Below are positions 15,887 to 24,040 of a stretch of 64,000 bases of DNA, piece by piece (position 1 is the stretch's first letter; every line of letters begins with the position of its first letter). The notes beneath the pieces are model-generated. The model saw only the letters and a program-made list of their open reading frames with translations, was not told the origin of the DNA and made no database searches. The stretch comes from Microbacterium sp. MYb72 (lineage in GTDB: Bacteria > Actinomycetota > Actinomycetes > Actinomycetales > Microbacteriaceae), in the NCBI RefSeq assembly GCF_002979415.1, contig NZ_PCOT01000003.1, forward strand, positions 119,217-183,216, read 5' to 3'. The translations under genes and the position numbers were made by a program.

Positions 15887-16873
15887 GTGCCCAGGAAATC
15901 CCCTCTCGTCATCGGGCACCGAGGTGCGCCCGGCTACCGTCCGGAGCACAGCCGCTCCTCCTACGAGCTCGCGCTCGCCATGGGGGTGGATGCCGTCGAG
16001 CCCGACGTCGTCGCCACCAAGGACGGCGTGCTGGTCGTGCGTCACGAGAACGAGATCTCGGGCACGACCGATGTGGCGCTGCATCCGGAGTTCGCCGACC
16101 GGAAGACGACCAAGCGGGTCGACGGGCAGGCGCTGACGGGCTGGTTCACCGAGGACTTCACGTGGGAGGAGCTGTCGGTGCTGCGCACGCGCGAGCGCCT
16201 TCCCGCGGTGCGCGTCTCGAGCGCGAGCTTCGACGACGCGCAGGGGATCCTCCGGCTCGTCGACGTGCTGGATCTCGTGCGCGAGGGGTCGGTCGAGCAC
16301 GGCCGGGAGATCGGCGTCGTGCTGGAGGTCAAGCACGCCACCTACTTCGCGAGCATCGGGATCGATCTCGCCCCTCTCATCGCCCGCGACCTCCGTGCGG
16401 CGGGCTGGGCCGATGGCGAGCTGCCGCTCGTGATCGAGTGCTTCGAGTCGACCATCCTCGGCGAGCTGCGCGAGCGCGGCATCCCGGCGTCGTACGTCTA
16501 CCTGATCGAGGCCGCGGGGCGTCCGTACGACCTCCTGGTCGCGCAGGGGAAGCAGGCCCCGACCTACGCGTCGACGGTGACCCCTCAGGGCCTCGACGCC
16601 CTCGTGGGCAGGGTCGACGGCGTGAGCGTGAGCAAGAAGATGCTGCTCGTCCGCGGCAACACGATCGTGGCCGACGCGCACGCGCGGGGCCTCAAGGTCT
16701 TCACCTGGACCTGCCGCCCAGAGAACGCGTTCCTCGCGGCGGAGTACCGGGGGAGCGGCGGCAAGGGCGCGTACGGCGACTACGAGTCGGAGTGGCGGGT
16801 GATCGCCGAGACCGGCGTCGACGGCGTCTTCGTCGACCACCCCGATCTCGGCGTGAGCTTCTTCCGCAGCTGA
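15887..16873 (+). CDS. Glycerophosphodiester phosphodiesterase
   Basis: A 328-residue GDPD-family enzyme that hydrolyses glycerophosphodiesters to glycerol-3-phosphate and an alcohol. The catalytic His is in VIGHRGAPGYRPEHS (about residues 8-22). The metal-binding EPDVV and the second catalytic His in VVRHENEISG follow, then VLEVK and the C-terminal VDGVFVDHPDLG. There is no signal peptide, so it is cytoplasmic. Translation probably starts at the GTG at 15887 on a leaderless message. It is monocistronic and convergent with the hemerythrin gene 11 nt away. Confidence 0.92.
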   Translation: MPRKSPLVIGHRGAPGYRPEHSRSSYELALAMGVDAVEPDVVATKDGVLVVRHENEISGTTDVALHPEFADRKTTKRVDGQALTGWFTEDFTWEELSVLRTRERLPAVRVSSASFDDAQGILRLVDVLDLVREGSVEHGREIGVVLEVKHATYFASIGIDLAPLIARDLRAAGWADGELPLVIECFESTILGELRERGIPASYVYLIEAAGRPYDLLVAQGKQAPTYASTVTPQGLDALVGRVDGVSVSKKMLLVRGNTIVADAHARGLKVFTWTCRPENAFLAAEYRGSGGKGAYGDYESEWRVIAETGVDGVFVDHPDLGVSFFRS

Positions 16874-16884
16874 CGGACGGCGGC

Positions 16885-17346
16885 TCAGAGGGGGCCGAGC
16901 ACGTCCGCGACCTCGGCGTCGAGGCGCATCGTGCGCAGCGGTTCGAGGATCTCGCGCTCCTCGAACCGGAAGTGCGACTCCATGATCGCGCCGACGCCGT
17001 CGAGATGACGGGAGATCGAGTCGGGGCTCTCGCCGCTCTCGACCGCGTGCCGGAGCCCGGAGAGCAGGTGGGTGAGCATCGAGTGGTCCTGCATGAGCTT
17101 GTCGATCATGCCGCCCAGCCGGGGGTGCTCCTCACGCAGGGCGGGGAACAGGTTCCGATCCTCCGCCCGGTGGTGACCGTCCAGCGCCGAGCAGAAGCCG
17201 ATGCAGTACAGCAGGAGGTCGGATGCCGCATCCGGCGCCGCTGCCCCCGCATCGAGAGCCTCCCGCGTGGCCGCGAGCGCCGCGCGGAGCCGAGCGTGGG
17301 CGCTGCGGAGCTCCGCGTCCCAGGCGATCAGGCGGTCGGCATCCAT
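16885..17346 (-). CDS. Hemerythrin HHE-domain protein
   Basis: A 153-residue four-helix protein with the metal ligands of the hemerythrin HHE fold: an H-x-x-x-E pair in DGHHRAEDRNLFP (about residues 56-68), a His in MQDHSMLTHLL, and HFRFEEREIL near 125. It would bind a diiron centre and oxygen, or act in iron or oxidant handling. It belongs to the short stand-alone group common in actinobacteria; the exact function is unknown. TAGACT lies 7 nt before the ATG. The YccF gene is 21 nt upstream on the same strand, so readthrough from there is also possible. Confidence 0.85.
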   Translation of the reverse strand: MDADRLIAWDAELRSAHARLRAALAATREALDAGAAAPDAASDLLLYCIGFCSALDGHHRAEDRNLFPALREEHPRLGGMIDKLMQDHSMLTHLLSGLRHAVESGESPDSISRHLDGVGAIMESHFRFEEREILEPLRTMRLDAEVADVLGPL

Positions 17347-17353
17347 CCGCGCC

Positions 17354-17359
17354 AGTCTA
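17354..17359 (-). promoter_or_regulatory. -10 box, leaderless type, for the hemerythrin gene
   Basis: TAGACT on the minus strand, 7 nt before the ATG at 17346, inside the 21-nt spacer after the YccF gene. Confidence 0.55.
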
Positions 17360-17367
17360 GGCGCGTC

Positions 17368-17766
17368 TCACAGCGTCCGGTCGAACGCGCCCTTCTTCGT
17401 CGAGACGATCTCCTTGCCCAGCGGCATCAGGGACACGGGAACCATCTTGAAGTCGGCGATCCCCATCGGGATGCCGATGATCGTGATGCACAGGGCGATG
17501 CCCGAGACGATGTGCCCGATGGCGAGCCACCAGCCAGCGAGGATCACCCAGAGCACATTGCCGAGGAAGGATCCGACGCCCGCGGTGGGCCTGCTCACGA
17601 CCTCTCGGCCGAACGGCCAGATCGCGTAGCCCGCGATACGGAAGGACGCGATCGCCCACGGGATCGTCACGATCGGTATGCACAGCAGGATGCCGGCGAG
17701 CATGTAGCCCAGCCAGAGGGCGAAGCCGGCGAAGATCAGCCAGATGACGTTCAGGATCGTGCGCAC
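17368..17766 (-). CDS. YccF-domain inner-membrane protein
   Basis: A 132-residue protein made of two tandem YccF-type hairpins, each with a hydrophobic span and a GIP/PWA turn (IPIVTIPWAIASFRIAGYA near residue 30, TIIGIPMGIADFKMVPVS near 95). The family has no assigned function; E. coli YccF is a small membrane protein of the same two-repeat layout. The GTG at 17766 was taken as start because it gives the family's typical N-terminus (RTILNVIWLIFAG); no clear ribosome site precedes it. It is followed by the hemerythrin gene on the same strand and is back-to-back with pcrA. Confidence 0.85.
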   Translation of the reverse strand: MRTILNVIWLIFAGFALWLGYMLAGILLCIPIVTIPWAIASFRIAGYAIWPFGREVVSRPTAGVGSFLGNVLWVILAGWWLAIGHIVSGIALCITIIGIPMGIADFKMVPVSLMPLGKEIVSTKKGAFDRTL

Positions 17767-17841
17767 CGCTCGATTCTCGCACTCGCGGCCTGAACATCCG
17801 GTGCCCGCTCGCACCCCGTCTGCGGTGTCGGTGGTGACGCC

Positions 17842-17847
17842 TAGACT
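17842..17847 (+). promoter_or_regulatory. -10 box for pcrA
   Basis: TAGACT, 9 nt before the ATG at 17857. This is consistent with a leaderless or very short leader; no Shine-Dalgarno is present. Confidence 0.55.
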
Positions 17848-17856
17848 CATAAGGCC

Positions 17857-20334
17857 ATGACCGAAGCACCTCTCATCGTCCCCGGATCCGTCGGCCCCCG
17901 CTCCACTGGGGCGGAGGGGCAGGACGACCTCCTCGCCGGACTCAACCCCCAGCAGCTCGAGGCCGTCACCTATCGCGGCCCCGCGCTGCTCATCGTCGCG
18001 GGGGCGGGGTCGGGCAAGACGAGCGTGCTCACCCGTCGCATCGCCTCCCTGCTGCGCGCCCGAGAGGCATGGCCGAGCCAGATCCTCGCGATCACCTTCA
18101 CCAACAAGGCCGCCGGCGAGATGCGCGAGCGCGTCCAGGCGATCGTCGGCGATGCAGCCCGAGGCATGTGGATCTCCACGTTCCACTCCGCCTGCGTGCG
18201 CATCCTCCGGCGCGAGGCCGAGCAGTTCGGCTTCACGAAGTCGTTCACCATCTACGACTCCGGTGACTCGCGCGCGCTCATCAAGCGCCTGGTCAAGGAG
18301 CACGAGGCCGATGCCTACGGCATGACCCCGGGATCTGTGCAGTCGCGCATCTCGAAGCTCAAGAACGAGCTGTCCGATGCCGAGGCGTACGCGCGGCAGG
18401 CCAACATGAGCGACCCCGCAGAGCGCGTCTTCGTGGAGCTGTTCGCCGACTACCAGCGCCAGCTGCAGAAGGCGAACGCGTTCGACTTCGACGACCTCAT
18501 CGGGCAGACCGTCTACCTGTTCCGGGCGTTCCCGCAGGTCGCCGACACCTATCGCCGGCGTTTCCGGCACATCCTCGTCGACGAGTACCAGGACACCAAC
18601 CACGCCCAGTACGCACTGATCCACGAGCTCACCCGCCCCGTCTCGGGCGACGCCCCCGACCCGTATGCCTCGAACGGCATGATGATCTTCGAGCCGGAGA
18701 CGACACCGGAGCTCGAGGGCGCATCGCTCACCGTGGTCGGCGACTCCGACCAGTCGATCTACGCCTTCCGCGGCGCCGACATCCGCAACATCAGCGAGTT
18801 CGAGCGCGACTTCCCCGGCGCGCGCGTCGTTCTCCTCGAGCAGAACTACCGCTCGACGCAGAACATCCTCTCGGCCGCGAACGCCGTCATCGGCAACAAC
18901 TTCGACCGCAAGGACAAGAAGCTCTGGAGCGACAAGGGCGACGGCGACAAGATCATCGGGTTCACCGGCTACTCGCAGCACGACGAGGCCCAGTTCGTCG
19001 CCGACGAGGTCGAGGCGCTGCGTCGTGCGGGCTACCCGTACTCCGAGATGGCGGTCTTCTACCGCACCAACTCGCAGTCCCGTGCGCTGGAGGAGATCTT
19101 CATCCGCTCGGCCGTGCCCTACAAGATCATGGGCGGCACCAAGTTCTACGAGCGCGCCGAGATCAAGGACGCGCTGGCGTACCTCGTGGCCGTCGCGAAT
19201 CCGGCAGACGAGATGGCCGTCCGACGCATCCTCAACAAGCCGCGTCGCGGCATCGGCGACGTCACCGAGACCGCCATCGCGCGCTTCGCCGAGGAGCATG
19301 GCATCACCTTCCGGCAGGCGCTGTCCGTGCCCGACCAGCTCGGCTTCGGACCGAAGATCCAGGCGGCGATCGCCCAGCTCGACGCCGTGCTCGCTGAGGC
19401 GACCGAGATCATGCTGCCCGCGACGGGCGAGGTGCCCGCCCCGACCACGGTCGCCGACGGCCTCAGCGTGCTGCTGTCGAAGAGCGGCTACCTCGATTCG
19501 CTGCGCGCCAGCCGCGACCCTCAAGACGAGGCGCGCGTCGAGAACCTCGACGAGTTCGTGGCTGTCGCCCGCGACTTCGCGCGCAACAACCCTGAGGGCA
19601 CGATCGTCGACTTCCTCACCGAGGTGGCGCTCGTCTCGGACGCCGACGACCTCGACGACGAGTCGGGCTCGGTGTCGATGATGACGATGCACACGGCGAA
19701 GGGGCTCGAGTACGACGCGGTGTTCGTCACGGGCGTCGAAGAGGATCTGATCCCTCATCGCATCTCGGCAGGAGAGCCCGGAGGCCCGCAGGAGGAGCGG
19801 CGGCTCTTCTACGTGGGCATCACGCGTGCCCGCAAGCGCCTGCACCTCTCCCTCGCGATGACGAGGGCGCAGTTCGGCGAGGTCTCGGTCGCCATGCCCA
19901 GTCGCTTCCTGCAGGAGATCCCCGCGGGGCTCATCGACTGGCGCCAGTCGCCGGGAGACGTGAACTCGCGTGGCGGCATGCAGTCGCGCGCGCTGAACGC
20001 GCGCCGCTCGGGCTCCGGCGGGTTCGGTGGCTCCGGCGGATTCGGCGGATCCGGTTCGAACGACAGGTTCGCGGTGAAGCCGCTCCCCGGTCGCGACTCG
20101 CTCACGCCGCTCTCCACCGCGATGGACAAGTTCCCCAACCGGGTCACCGCGAAGATGCGCGACAACGGCGATCTCGAGCTGACGGCCGGAGACCGCATCC
20201 GCCACAGCGACTTCGGCGAGGGGCGTGTGGATGCCGTGACCGGCGAGGGCGCGAAGCGCATCGCCCACGTGCGCTTCGACACCGCCGGGCAGAAGAAGCT
20301 CCTGATCAAGGTCGCGCCGATCGAGAAGATCTGA
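17857..20334 (+). CDS. pcrA: ATP-dependent DNA helicase PcrA/UvrD
   Basis: An 825-residue superfamily 1A 3'-5' helicase used in repair and replication restart. Walker A is AGAGSGKTS (residues 49-57), motif Ia FTNKAAGEM, motif II DEYQDTN, motif III GDSDQSIYAFRGAD, motif IV EQNYRST, motif V TMHTAKGLEYD and motif VI VGITRARKRL. A Gly/Ser-rich linker (SGSGGFGGSGGFGGSGS region) is followed by the C-terminal Tudor-like domain (GDRIRHSDFGEGRV), which binds RNA polymerase in PcrA. The domain set favours PcrA over other UvrD-like helicases. It is transcribed alone. Confidence 0.95.
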   Translation: MTEAPLIVPGSVGPRSTGAEGQDDLLAGLNPQQLEAVTYRGPALLIVAGAGSGKTSVLTRRIASLLRAREAWPSQILAITFTNKAAGEMRERVQAIVGDAARGMWISTFHSACVRILRREAEQFGFTKSFTIYDSGDSRALIKRLVKEHEADAYGMTPGSVQSRISKLKNELSDAEAYARQANMSDPAERVFVELFADYQRQLQKANAFDFDDLIGQTVYLFRAFPQVADTYRRRFRHILVDEYQDTNHAQYALIHELTRPVSGDAPDPYASNGMMIFEPETTPELEGASLTVVGDSDQSIYAFRGADIRNISEFERDFPGARVVLLEQNYRSTQNILSAANAVIGNNFDRKDKKLWSDKGDGDKIIGFTGYSQHDEAQFVADEVEALRRAGYPYSEMAVFYRTNSQSRALEEIFIRSAVPYKIMGGTKFYERAEIKDALAYLVAVANPADEMAVRRILNKPRRGIGDVTETAIARFAEEHGITFRQALSVPDQLGFGPKIQAAIAQLDAVLAEATEIMLPATGEVPAPTTVADGLSVLLSKSGYLDSLRASRDPQDEARVENLDEFVAVARDFARNNPEGTIVDFLTEVALVSDADDLDDESGSVSMMTMHTAKGLEYDAVFVTGVEEDLIPHRISAGEPGGPQEERRLFYVGITRARKRLHLSLAMTRAQFGEVSVAMPSRFLQEIPAGLIDWRQSPGDVNSRGGMQSRALNARRSGSGGFGGSGGFGGSGSNDRFAVKPLPGRDSLTPLSTAMDKFPNRVTAKMRDNGDLELTAGDRIRHSDFGEGRVDAVTGEGAKRIAHVRFDTAGQKKLLIKVAPIEKI

Positions 20335-20464
20335 GCCGCATCGACGCTCCGGCGCCCAGGAGGCGCGACGCCGCAGCCCGCGCGGCGAGCAGCGCCCGGG
20401 GGCGGATGCTGAGAGCCGACCCCGAACGGCGGGTCCTGCGCACGGAACCGCCGTCGTCGCCGGT

Positions 20465-20470
20465 TAGGCT
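20465..20470 (+). promoter_or_regulatory. -10 box, leaderless type, for the SseB-like gene
   Basis: TAGGCT, 8 nt before the ATG at 20479; no Shine-Dalgarno is visible. Confidence 0.55.
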
Positions 20471-20478
20471 GGCACATT

Positions 20479-21606
20479 ATGGCCCTGTTCTCCCGCCGCA
20501 AGAAGTCCGCTGACGCTGTAGTCCCGGCATCCGACATCTCCTCCGAGAACGTCGAATCCGAGTCGACCGGCGCCGAGTCCGTCGCCCCGGTCGAGGCCGC
20601 TCCCGCCCCGACGATCGGCATCTCGGTGCAGGCGTTCCGCGGAGTGGGGGCCGAGGCCGGCCCCGAGGTGTCGCTGGACGAGCCCGCTGCTCCCGCGCCT
20701 GCAGCCCCGGTCGCTCCTGCTCCGACGCAGTCCGCACCCCCGGCAGCGCTGCCCGCTCCTCAGGAACGTCGTCTTCCGCTCGCTCCTGCGCTGCCTCCGG
20801 AGCAGACCGAGACCGTCGCCGGTATGAAGGACAACGTCCTCCTCCGCGACGCGCTCAAAGAGATCGAGCAGGGCGCGTCGAACGATCAGCTGCTCGGCGT
20901 GATGCGTCAGGCGCTGCAGGGGCACCTGTACATCCGCGTCAACGGCGATGCCCGTGCGCAGATCAGCGAGGGGAAGCCGCTGTCCGTCGCCGTGGTGCGC
21001 GACGGCGACCGTCAGTTCATGCTCGCGTTCAGCTCGGCCGGTGCCGTGCGCGACTCGGTGCAGCTCGAGGCCGACCCGGCCGCGACCACTGCGGTCGCCC
21101 AGCCCGTCACCTCCGTGCTGCAGCAGGTCGTCGCTGGCGACTTCGCCGGTCTCATCGTCGACAACGCCTCCGCGCCGCACCGCGTCGTCTTCCCGACAGA
21201 GCTGCTGCAGAAGGCACTCGAGCAGGGCGACCCCGAGATGACGGTCAAGACGATCCTCGCGGCCCCGCGCGAGCAGGACTCGGCGGCCAGGGTCGCCGAG
21301 GCTCTCGCCTCCACGCGCATGTGGGTCGCCGTCAACGACGGCAGCAACGGGACGCCCGTGGGCATCGCCGAGGCGCAGACGCCCGACGGCAAGAGGTTCC
21401 TCCAGCTGTTCTCGCACCCGCTCGAGGTCATCGCGATGGGACGAGGCGACCGCCCGCTCCCGTTCGAGCCCACGCAGCTCGCCAAGGTGCTCACGGGGCA
21501 TGCCGAGATGGCCGGAGTGATCGTCGATCCGGCGGGACCGACCCTTCTCGTCGAGCGTGACGCGCTCGCCCCGGTGCTGGTGCTCGGAGTCGACATCGAG
21601 TCCTGA
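20479..21606 (+). CDS. SseB-family protein, two-domain
   Basis: A 375-residue soluble protein. The first 110 residues are low-complexity and Ala/Pro/Glu-rich (APAAPVAPAPTQSAPPAA), probably disordered. Two SseB-like alpha/beta domains follow, at about 120-245 and 250-370, each with a helix followed by a short strand segment (LLRDALKEIEQGASNDQL; KTILAAPREQDSAARVAEAL). SseB was named for enhanced serine sensitivity in E. coli, but a molecular function is not established. The end LVLGVDIES is close to a recurrent family ending. It is monocistronic between pcrA and the polymerase gene. Confidence 0.8.
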   Translation: MALFSRRKKSADAVVPASDISSENVESESTGAESVAPVEAAPAPTIGISVQAFRGVGAEAGPEVSLDEPAAPAPAAPVAPAPTQSAPPAALPAPQERRLPLAPALPPEQTETVAGMKDNVLLRDALKEIEQGASNDQLLGVMRQALQGHLYIRVNGDARAQISEGKPLSVAVVRDGDRQFMLAFSSAGAVRDSVQLEADPAATTAVAQPVTSVLQQVVAGDFAGLIVDNASAPHRVVFPTELLQKALEQGDPEMTVKTILAAPREQDSAARVAEALASTRMWVAVNDGSNGTPVGIAEAQTPDGKRFLQLFSHPLEVIAMGRGDRPLPFEPTQLAKVLTGHAEMAGVIVDPAGPTLLVERDALAPVLVLGVDIES

Positions 21607-21639
21607 GGGGCGGGGCTTCCGCGCGTCCGGGGCTGCCTC

Positions 21640-21645
21640 TAGGGT
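21640..21645 (+). promoter_or_regulatory. -10 box, leaderless type, for the LigD-polymerase gene
   Basis: TAGGGT, 6 nt before the ATG at 21652. Confidence 0.5.
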
Positions 21646-21651
21646 CGAGTC

Positions 21652-22707
21652 ATGGCCTCCGAGCGCGTGACACTGACCATCGTCGACCCCGACGGAGAGC
21701 GTGAGGTCGTGCTCTCCAGTCCGAACAAGGCGGTCTGGCCGGTTCCGGGCATCACGAAGGCCGAGCTCGCCGAGTACTTCCAGGTCGTCAGCGGGCCGTT
21801 CCTCGAGGCGAACGGCGGTCGCCCCGTGTCGCTGGAGCGCTTCCGCGACGGCGTCGGCAAGGGCGGCGGCTTCTTCTCGAAGAACCCGCCGGCGGGCACG
21901 CCCGACTACGTCGACGCGGTGATGGTGACCTACAACAGCGGGCGACAGCATCCGCAGATCGTGCTGAACAGGCCCAGCGCGATCGTGTGGGCGGCGCAGA
22001 TGAACACGATCGTGTTCCATCCGTGGGCGTCGTTGGCGTCCGACCCCGATAACCCCGTCGAGCTGCGCATCGACCTCGACCCCCAGCCGGGCACCGACTT
22101 CGCGGATGCCGTCACCGCCGCCCACGCGCTGCGGGAGGTGCTGCGCGAGGCGGGGCTCGACGCCTTCGTGAAGACCAGCGGCAACCGCGGACTGCACGTG
22201 TTCGCCCCCATCGTGCCCAGCCACGAGTTCCTCGACGTGCGGCACGCGGTGATCGCCGCGGGGCGAGAGCTGGAGCGGCGGATGCCGGAGCAGGTCACGA
22301 TGAACTGGTGGAAGGAGGAGCGCGGCGAGCGCATCTTCATCGACTTCAACCAGGCCAACCGCGACCGCACCATGGCAGGCGCCTACAGTCCGCGCGCCCT
22401 CCCCGGAGCGACCGTGTCGACCCCCGTGCACTGGGAGGAGCTCGACGGGCTCGACCCGGCGCGGTTCACGGTGCGCAGCATCCCGAAGCGGCTCGAAGAG
22501 GTGGGCGACCCGTGGGCCGGCAAGCAGAGCAGTCCCGGCCGCATCGACACTCTGCTGGAGTGGTGGGAGCGCGACAAGGCGGACGGCCTCGGCGAGCTGC
22601 CGTTCCCGCCGGAGTTCCCGAAGATGCCGGGGGAGCCCCCGCGCGTGCAGCCGAGCAAGAAGGTCGCGGCGAACTGGGATGAGGAGGGGAAGCCCTCCGC
22701 GCAGTGA
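21652..22707 (+). CDS. Stand-alone LigD-type DNA polymerase/primase (PolDom)
   Basis: A 351-residue archaeo-eukaryotic primase-fold polymerase corresponding to the polymerase domain of LigD. Family marks are NKAVWPVPGITKAELAEYF near the N-terminus, the metal-binding pair in LRIDLDPQPG (about residue 143), the nucleotide-binding VKTSGNRGLHVF, and FIDFNQANRDRTMAGAYS with the third catalytic acid. Such enzymes fill and extend broken ends, preferring ribonucleotides, in non-homologous end joining. Here the domain is separate instead of fused to ligase and nuclease. The ATP-dependent ligase gene faces it 22 nt away. The C-terminal 20 residues are charged and probably flexible. Confidence 0.9.
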   Translation: MASERVTLTIVDPDGEREVVLSSPNKAVWPVPGITKAELAEYFQVVSGPFLEANGGRPVSLERFRDGVGKGGGFFSKNPPAGTPDYVDAVMVTYNSGRQHPQIVLNRPSAIVWAAQMNTIVFHPWASLASDPDNPVELRIDLDPQPGTDFADAVTAAHALREVLREAGLDAFVKTSGNRGLHVFAPIVPSHEFLDVRHAVIAAGRELERRMPEQVTMNWWKEERGERIFIDFNQANRDRTMAGAYSPRALPGATVSTPVHWEELDGLDPARFTVRSIPKRLEEVGDPWAGKQSSPGRIDTLLEWWERDKADGLGELPFPPEFPKMPGEPPRVQPSKKVAANWDEEGKPSAQ

Positions 22708-22729
22708 GCGAGCCGGGAGAGCGCGGGGC

Positions 22730-23773
22730 TCAGCCGAGCACGTCGGCCAGGTCGTAGCCGGCGACGGTGTCGAGCTGGTCGTAGGTGCAGGAGCGAGCAT
22801 CGCGGTCGGGGCGCCACCGCTCGAACTGCACGGTGTGGCGGAAGCGCGCGCCCTCGAGCTGGTCGTAACGCACCTCGAGCACCCGCTCGGGCCGCAGCCG
22901 CACGAACGACACATCCTTCGAGCCGCTGAATCGGGAGCGCTCGCCCTCCCCGGTCACGGCGCCGCCGGACTCGTCGCGCTCCACGAGGGGCGCGAGCTCG
23001 TCGACGAGCTCCTGTCGTCGCACGTCGCTCCAGGCCGCGACGCCGCCGACCTGGCGTAGGACGCCGTCGGTGTCGTAGAGCCCGACGAGCAGTGATCCGA
23101 CTCCCGACCCCGACTTGTGGATGCGGTAGCCGAGCGCGACGACGTCGGCGGTTCGCGCGTGCTTGATCTTGATCAGGGTGCGCTTGCCCGGCGCGTAGGG
23201 CTGGTCCAGCGGCTTCGCGACGACGCCGTCGAGACCGGCGCCCTCGAACTCGGCCAGCCAGCGGACGGCGGCCTCACGATCGCGGGTCGTGCGCGTGATG
23301 TGCAGCGGATGCGCCACTCCGGCCAGCATCCGCTCCAGCCGCTCGCGACGCACGGAGAACGGTGACGACTGCAGGTCTTCATCGCCCTCGGCGAGGAGGT
23401 CGAACGCGATGAACATCGCGGGAGTCTCGGTCGAGAGCTTCGCGACGCGGGAGGCTGCGGGGTGGATGCGCTGGCTGAGGGCCTCCCAGTCGAGCCGCTG
23501 CGCCCCCGCAGGGCCGGTCGCGACCACGATCTCGCCGTCGAGCAGGCACGGCCCCGGCAGCAGGCTCGGAATGGCCTCGACGAGCTCGGGGAAGTACCGG
23601 GTCAGCGGCTTCGCGCCACGGGAGCCGATCTCGACGGTCTCGCCGTCCCACGCGATCAGACCGCGGAAGCCGTCCCACTTGGGTTCGAACAGGAGCCCGC
23701 CGGAGCTCTTCGCGGGGTCGGGGACGGATGCCGCGGCCTTCGCCAGCATCGGTGCGGGGATGTCGTAGCGCAT
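22730..23773 (-). CDS. ATP-dependent DNA ligase (LigC/LigD-ligase type)
   Basis: A 347-residue two-domain nucleotidyltransferase ligase. The adenylated lysine is Lys32 in LFEPKWDGFRG; motif III FDLLAEGDED, motif IV GLDGVVAKPLD and motif V LIKIKHARTADVV follow. The C-terminal OB fold occupies about 215-340. The size matches mycobacterial LigC or the ligase domain of LigD, which seal breaks with ATP, as opposed to the replicative NAD-dependent LigA. It is convergent with the polymerase gene; no Ku or nuclease gene is present in the window, so an end-joining role is likely but not shown. Confidence 0.9.
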   Translation of the reverse strand: MRYDIPAPMLAKAAASVPDPAKSSGGLLFEPKWDGFRGLIAWDGETVEIGSRGAKPLTRYFPELVEAIPSLLPGPCLLDGEIVVATGPAGAQRLDWEALSQRIHPAASRVAKLSTETPAMFIAFDLLAEGDEDLQSSPFSVRRERLERMLAGVAHPLHITRTTRDREAAVRWLAEFEGAGLDGVVAKPLDQPYAPGKRTLIKIKHARTADVVALGYRIHKSGSGVGSLLVGLYDTDGVLRQVGGVAAWSDVRRQELVDELAPLVERDESGGAVTGEGERSRFSGSKDVSFVRLRPERVLEVRYDQLEGARFRHTVQFERWRPDRDARSCTYDQLDTVAGYDLADVLG

Positions 23774-23809
23774 GGGTCCATCCTGGCGACTGGCGGGGAC
23801 ACGCGCCAG

Positions 23810-24003
23810 AACTCCGGAGAATCGGAGGACGTCGGCGGACGATCCGCGGACGCGCGTGGCTCTTCACTCCGGAGGGGGCCGGTTCTCCGGAGTTGCGGCG
23901 CTGGTCGCGGTACACAACTCCTCACGTTCGGCTGCTCCGGAACGCGGAAACCGCCGATCGGCGGGCGACGAGGCGTCGAGGCGCGCGTTTCTTGAGGAGT
24001 TGT
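23810..24003. repeat. Intergenic region with two interleaved inverted-repeat pairs
   Basis: The 267-nt gap between the ligase start and the oxidoreductase stop holds two pairs. Pair 1 is AACTCCGGAGAA (23810-23821) with its reverse complement at 23883-23894. Pair 2 is ACAACTCCTCA (23914-23924) with its reverse complement at 23993-24003. All four share an AACTCC/GGAGTT core, and further CTCCGGA copies lie near 23877 and 23935. A short palindrome CCGCCGATCGGCGG sits between the arms of the second pair. No coding potential is evident. Confidence 0.7.
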
Positions 24004-24040
24004 GGACCTGGGGGCGGGGAGGTAGCGACCCGGGTTCCGA

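Noticed and set aside
17767..20268. A long minus-strand frame opposite pcrA, continuous with the YccF gene
   Set aside because: Only the last 132 codons resemble a family (YccF) and they have their own start at 17766; the rest mirrors helicase codons.
21652..23773. Complete non-homologous end-joining locus
   Set aside because: Ku and the LigD nuclease domain are absent from the window.
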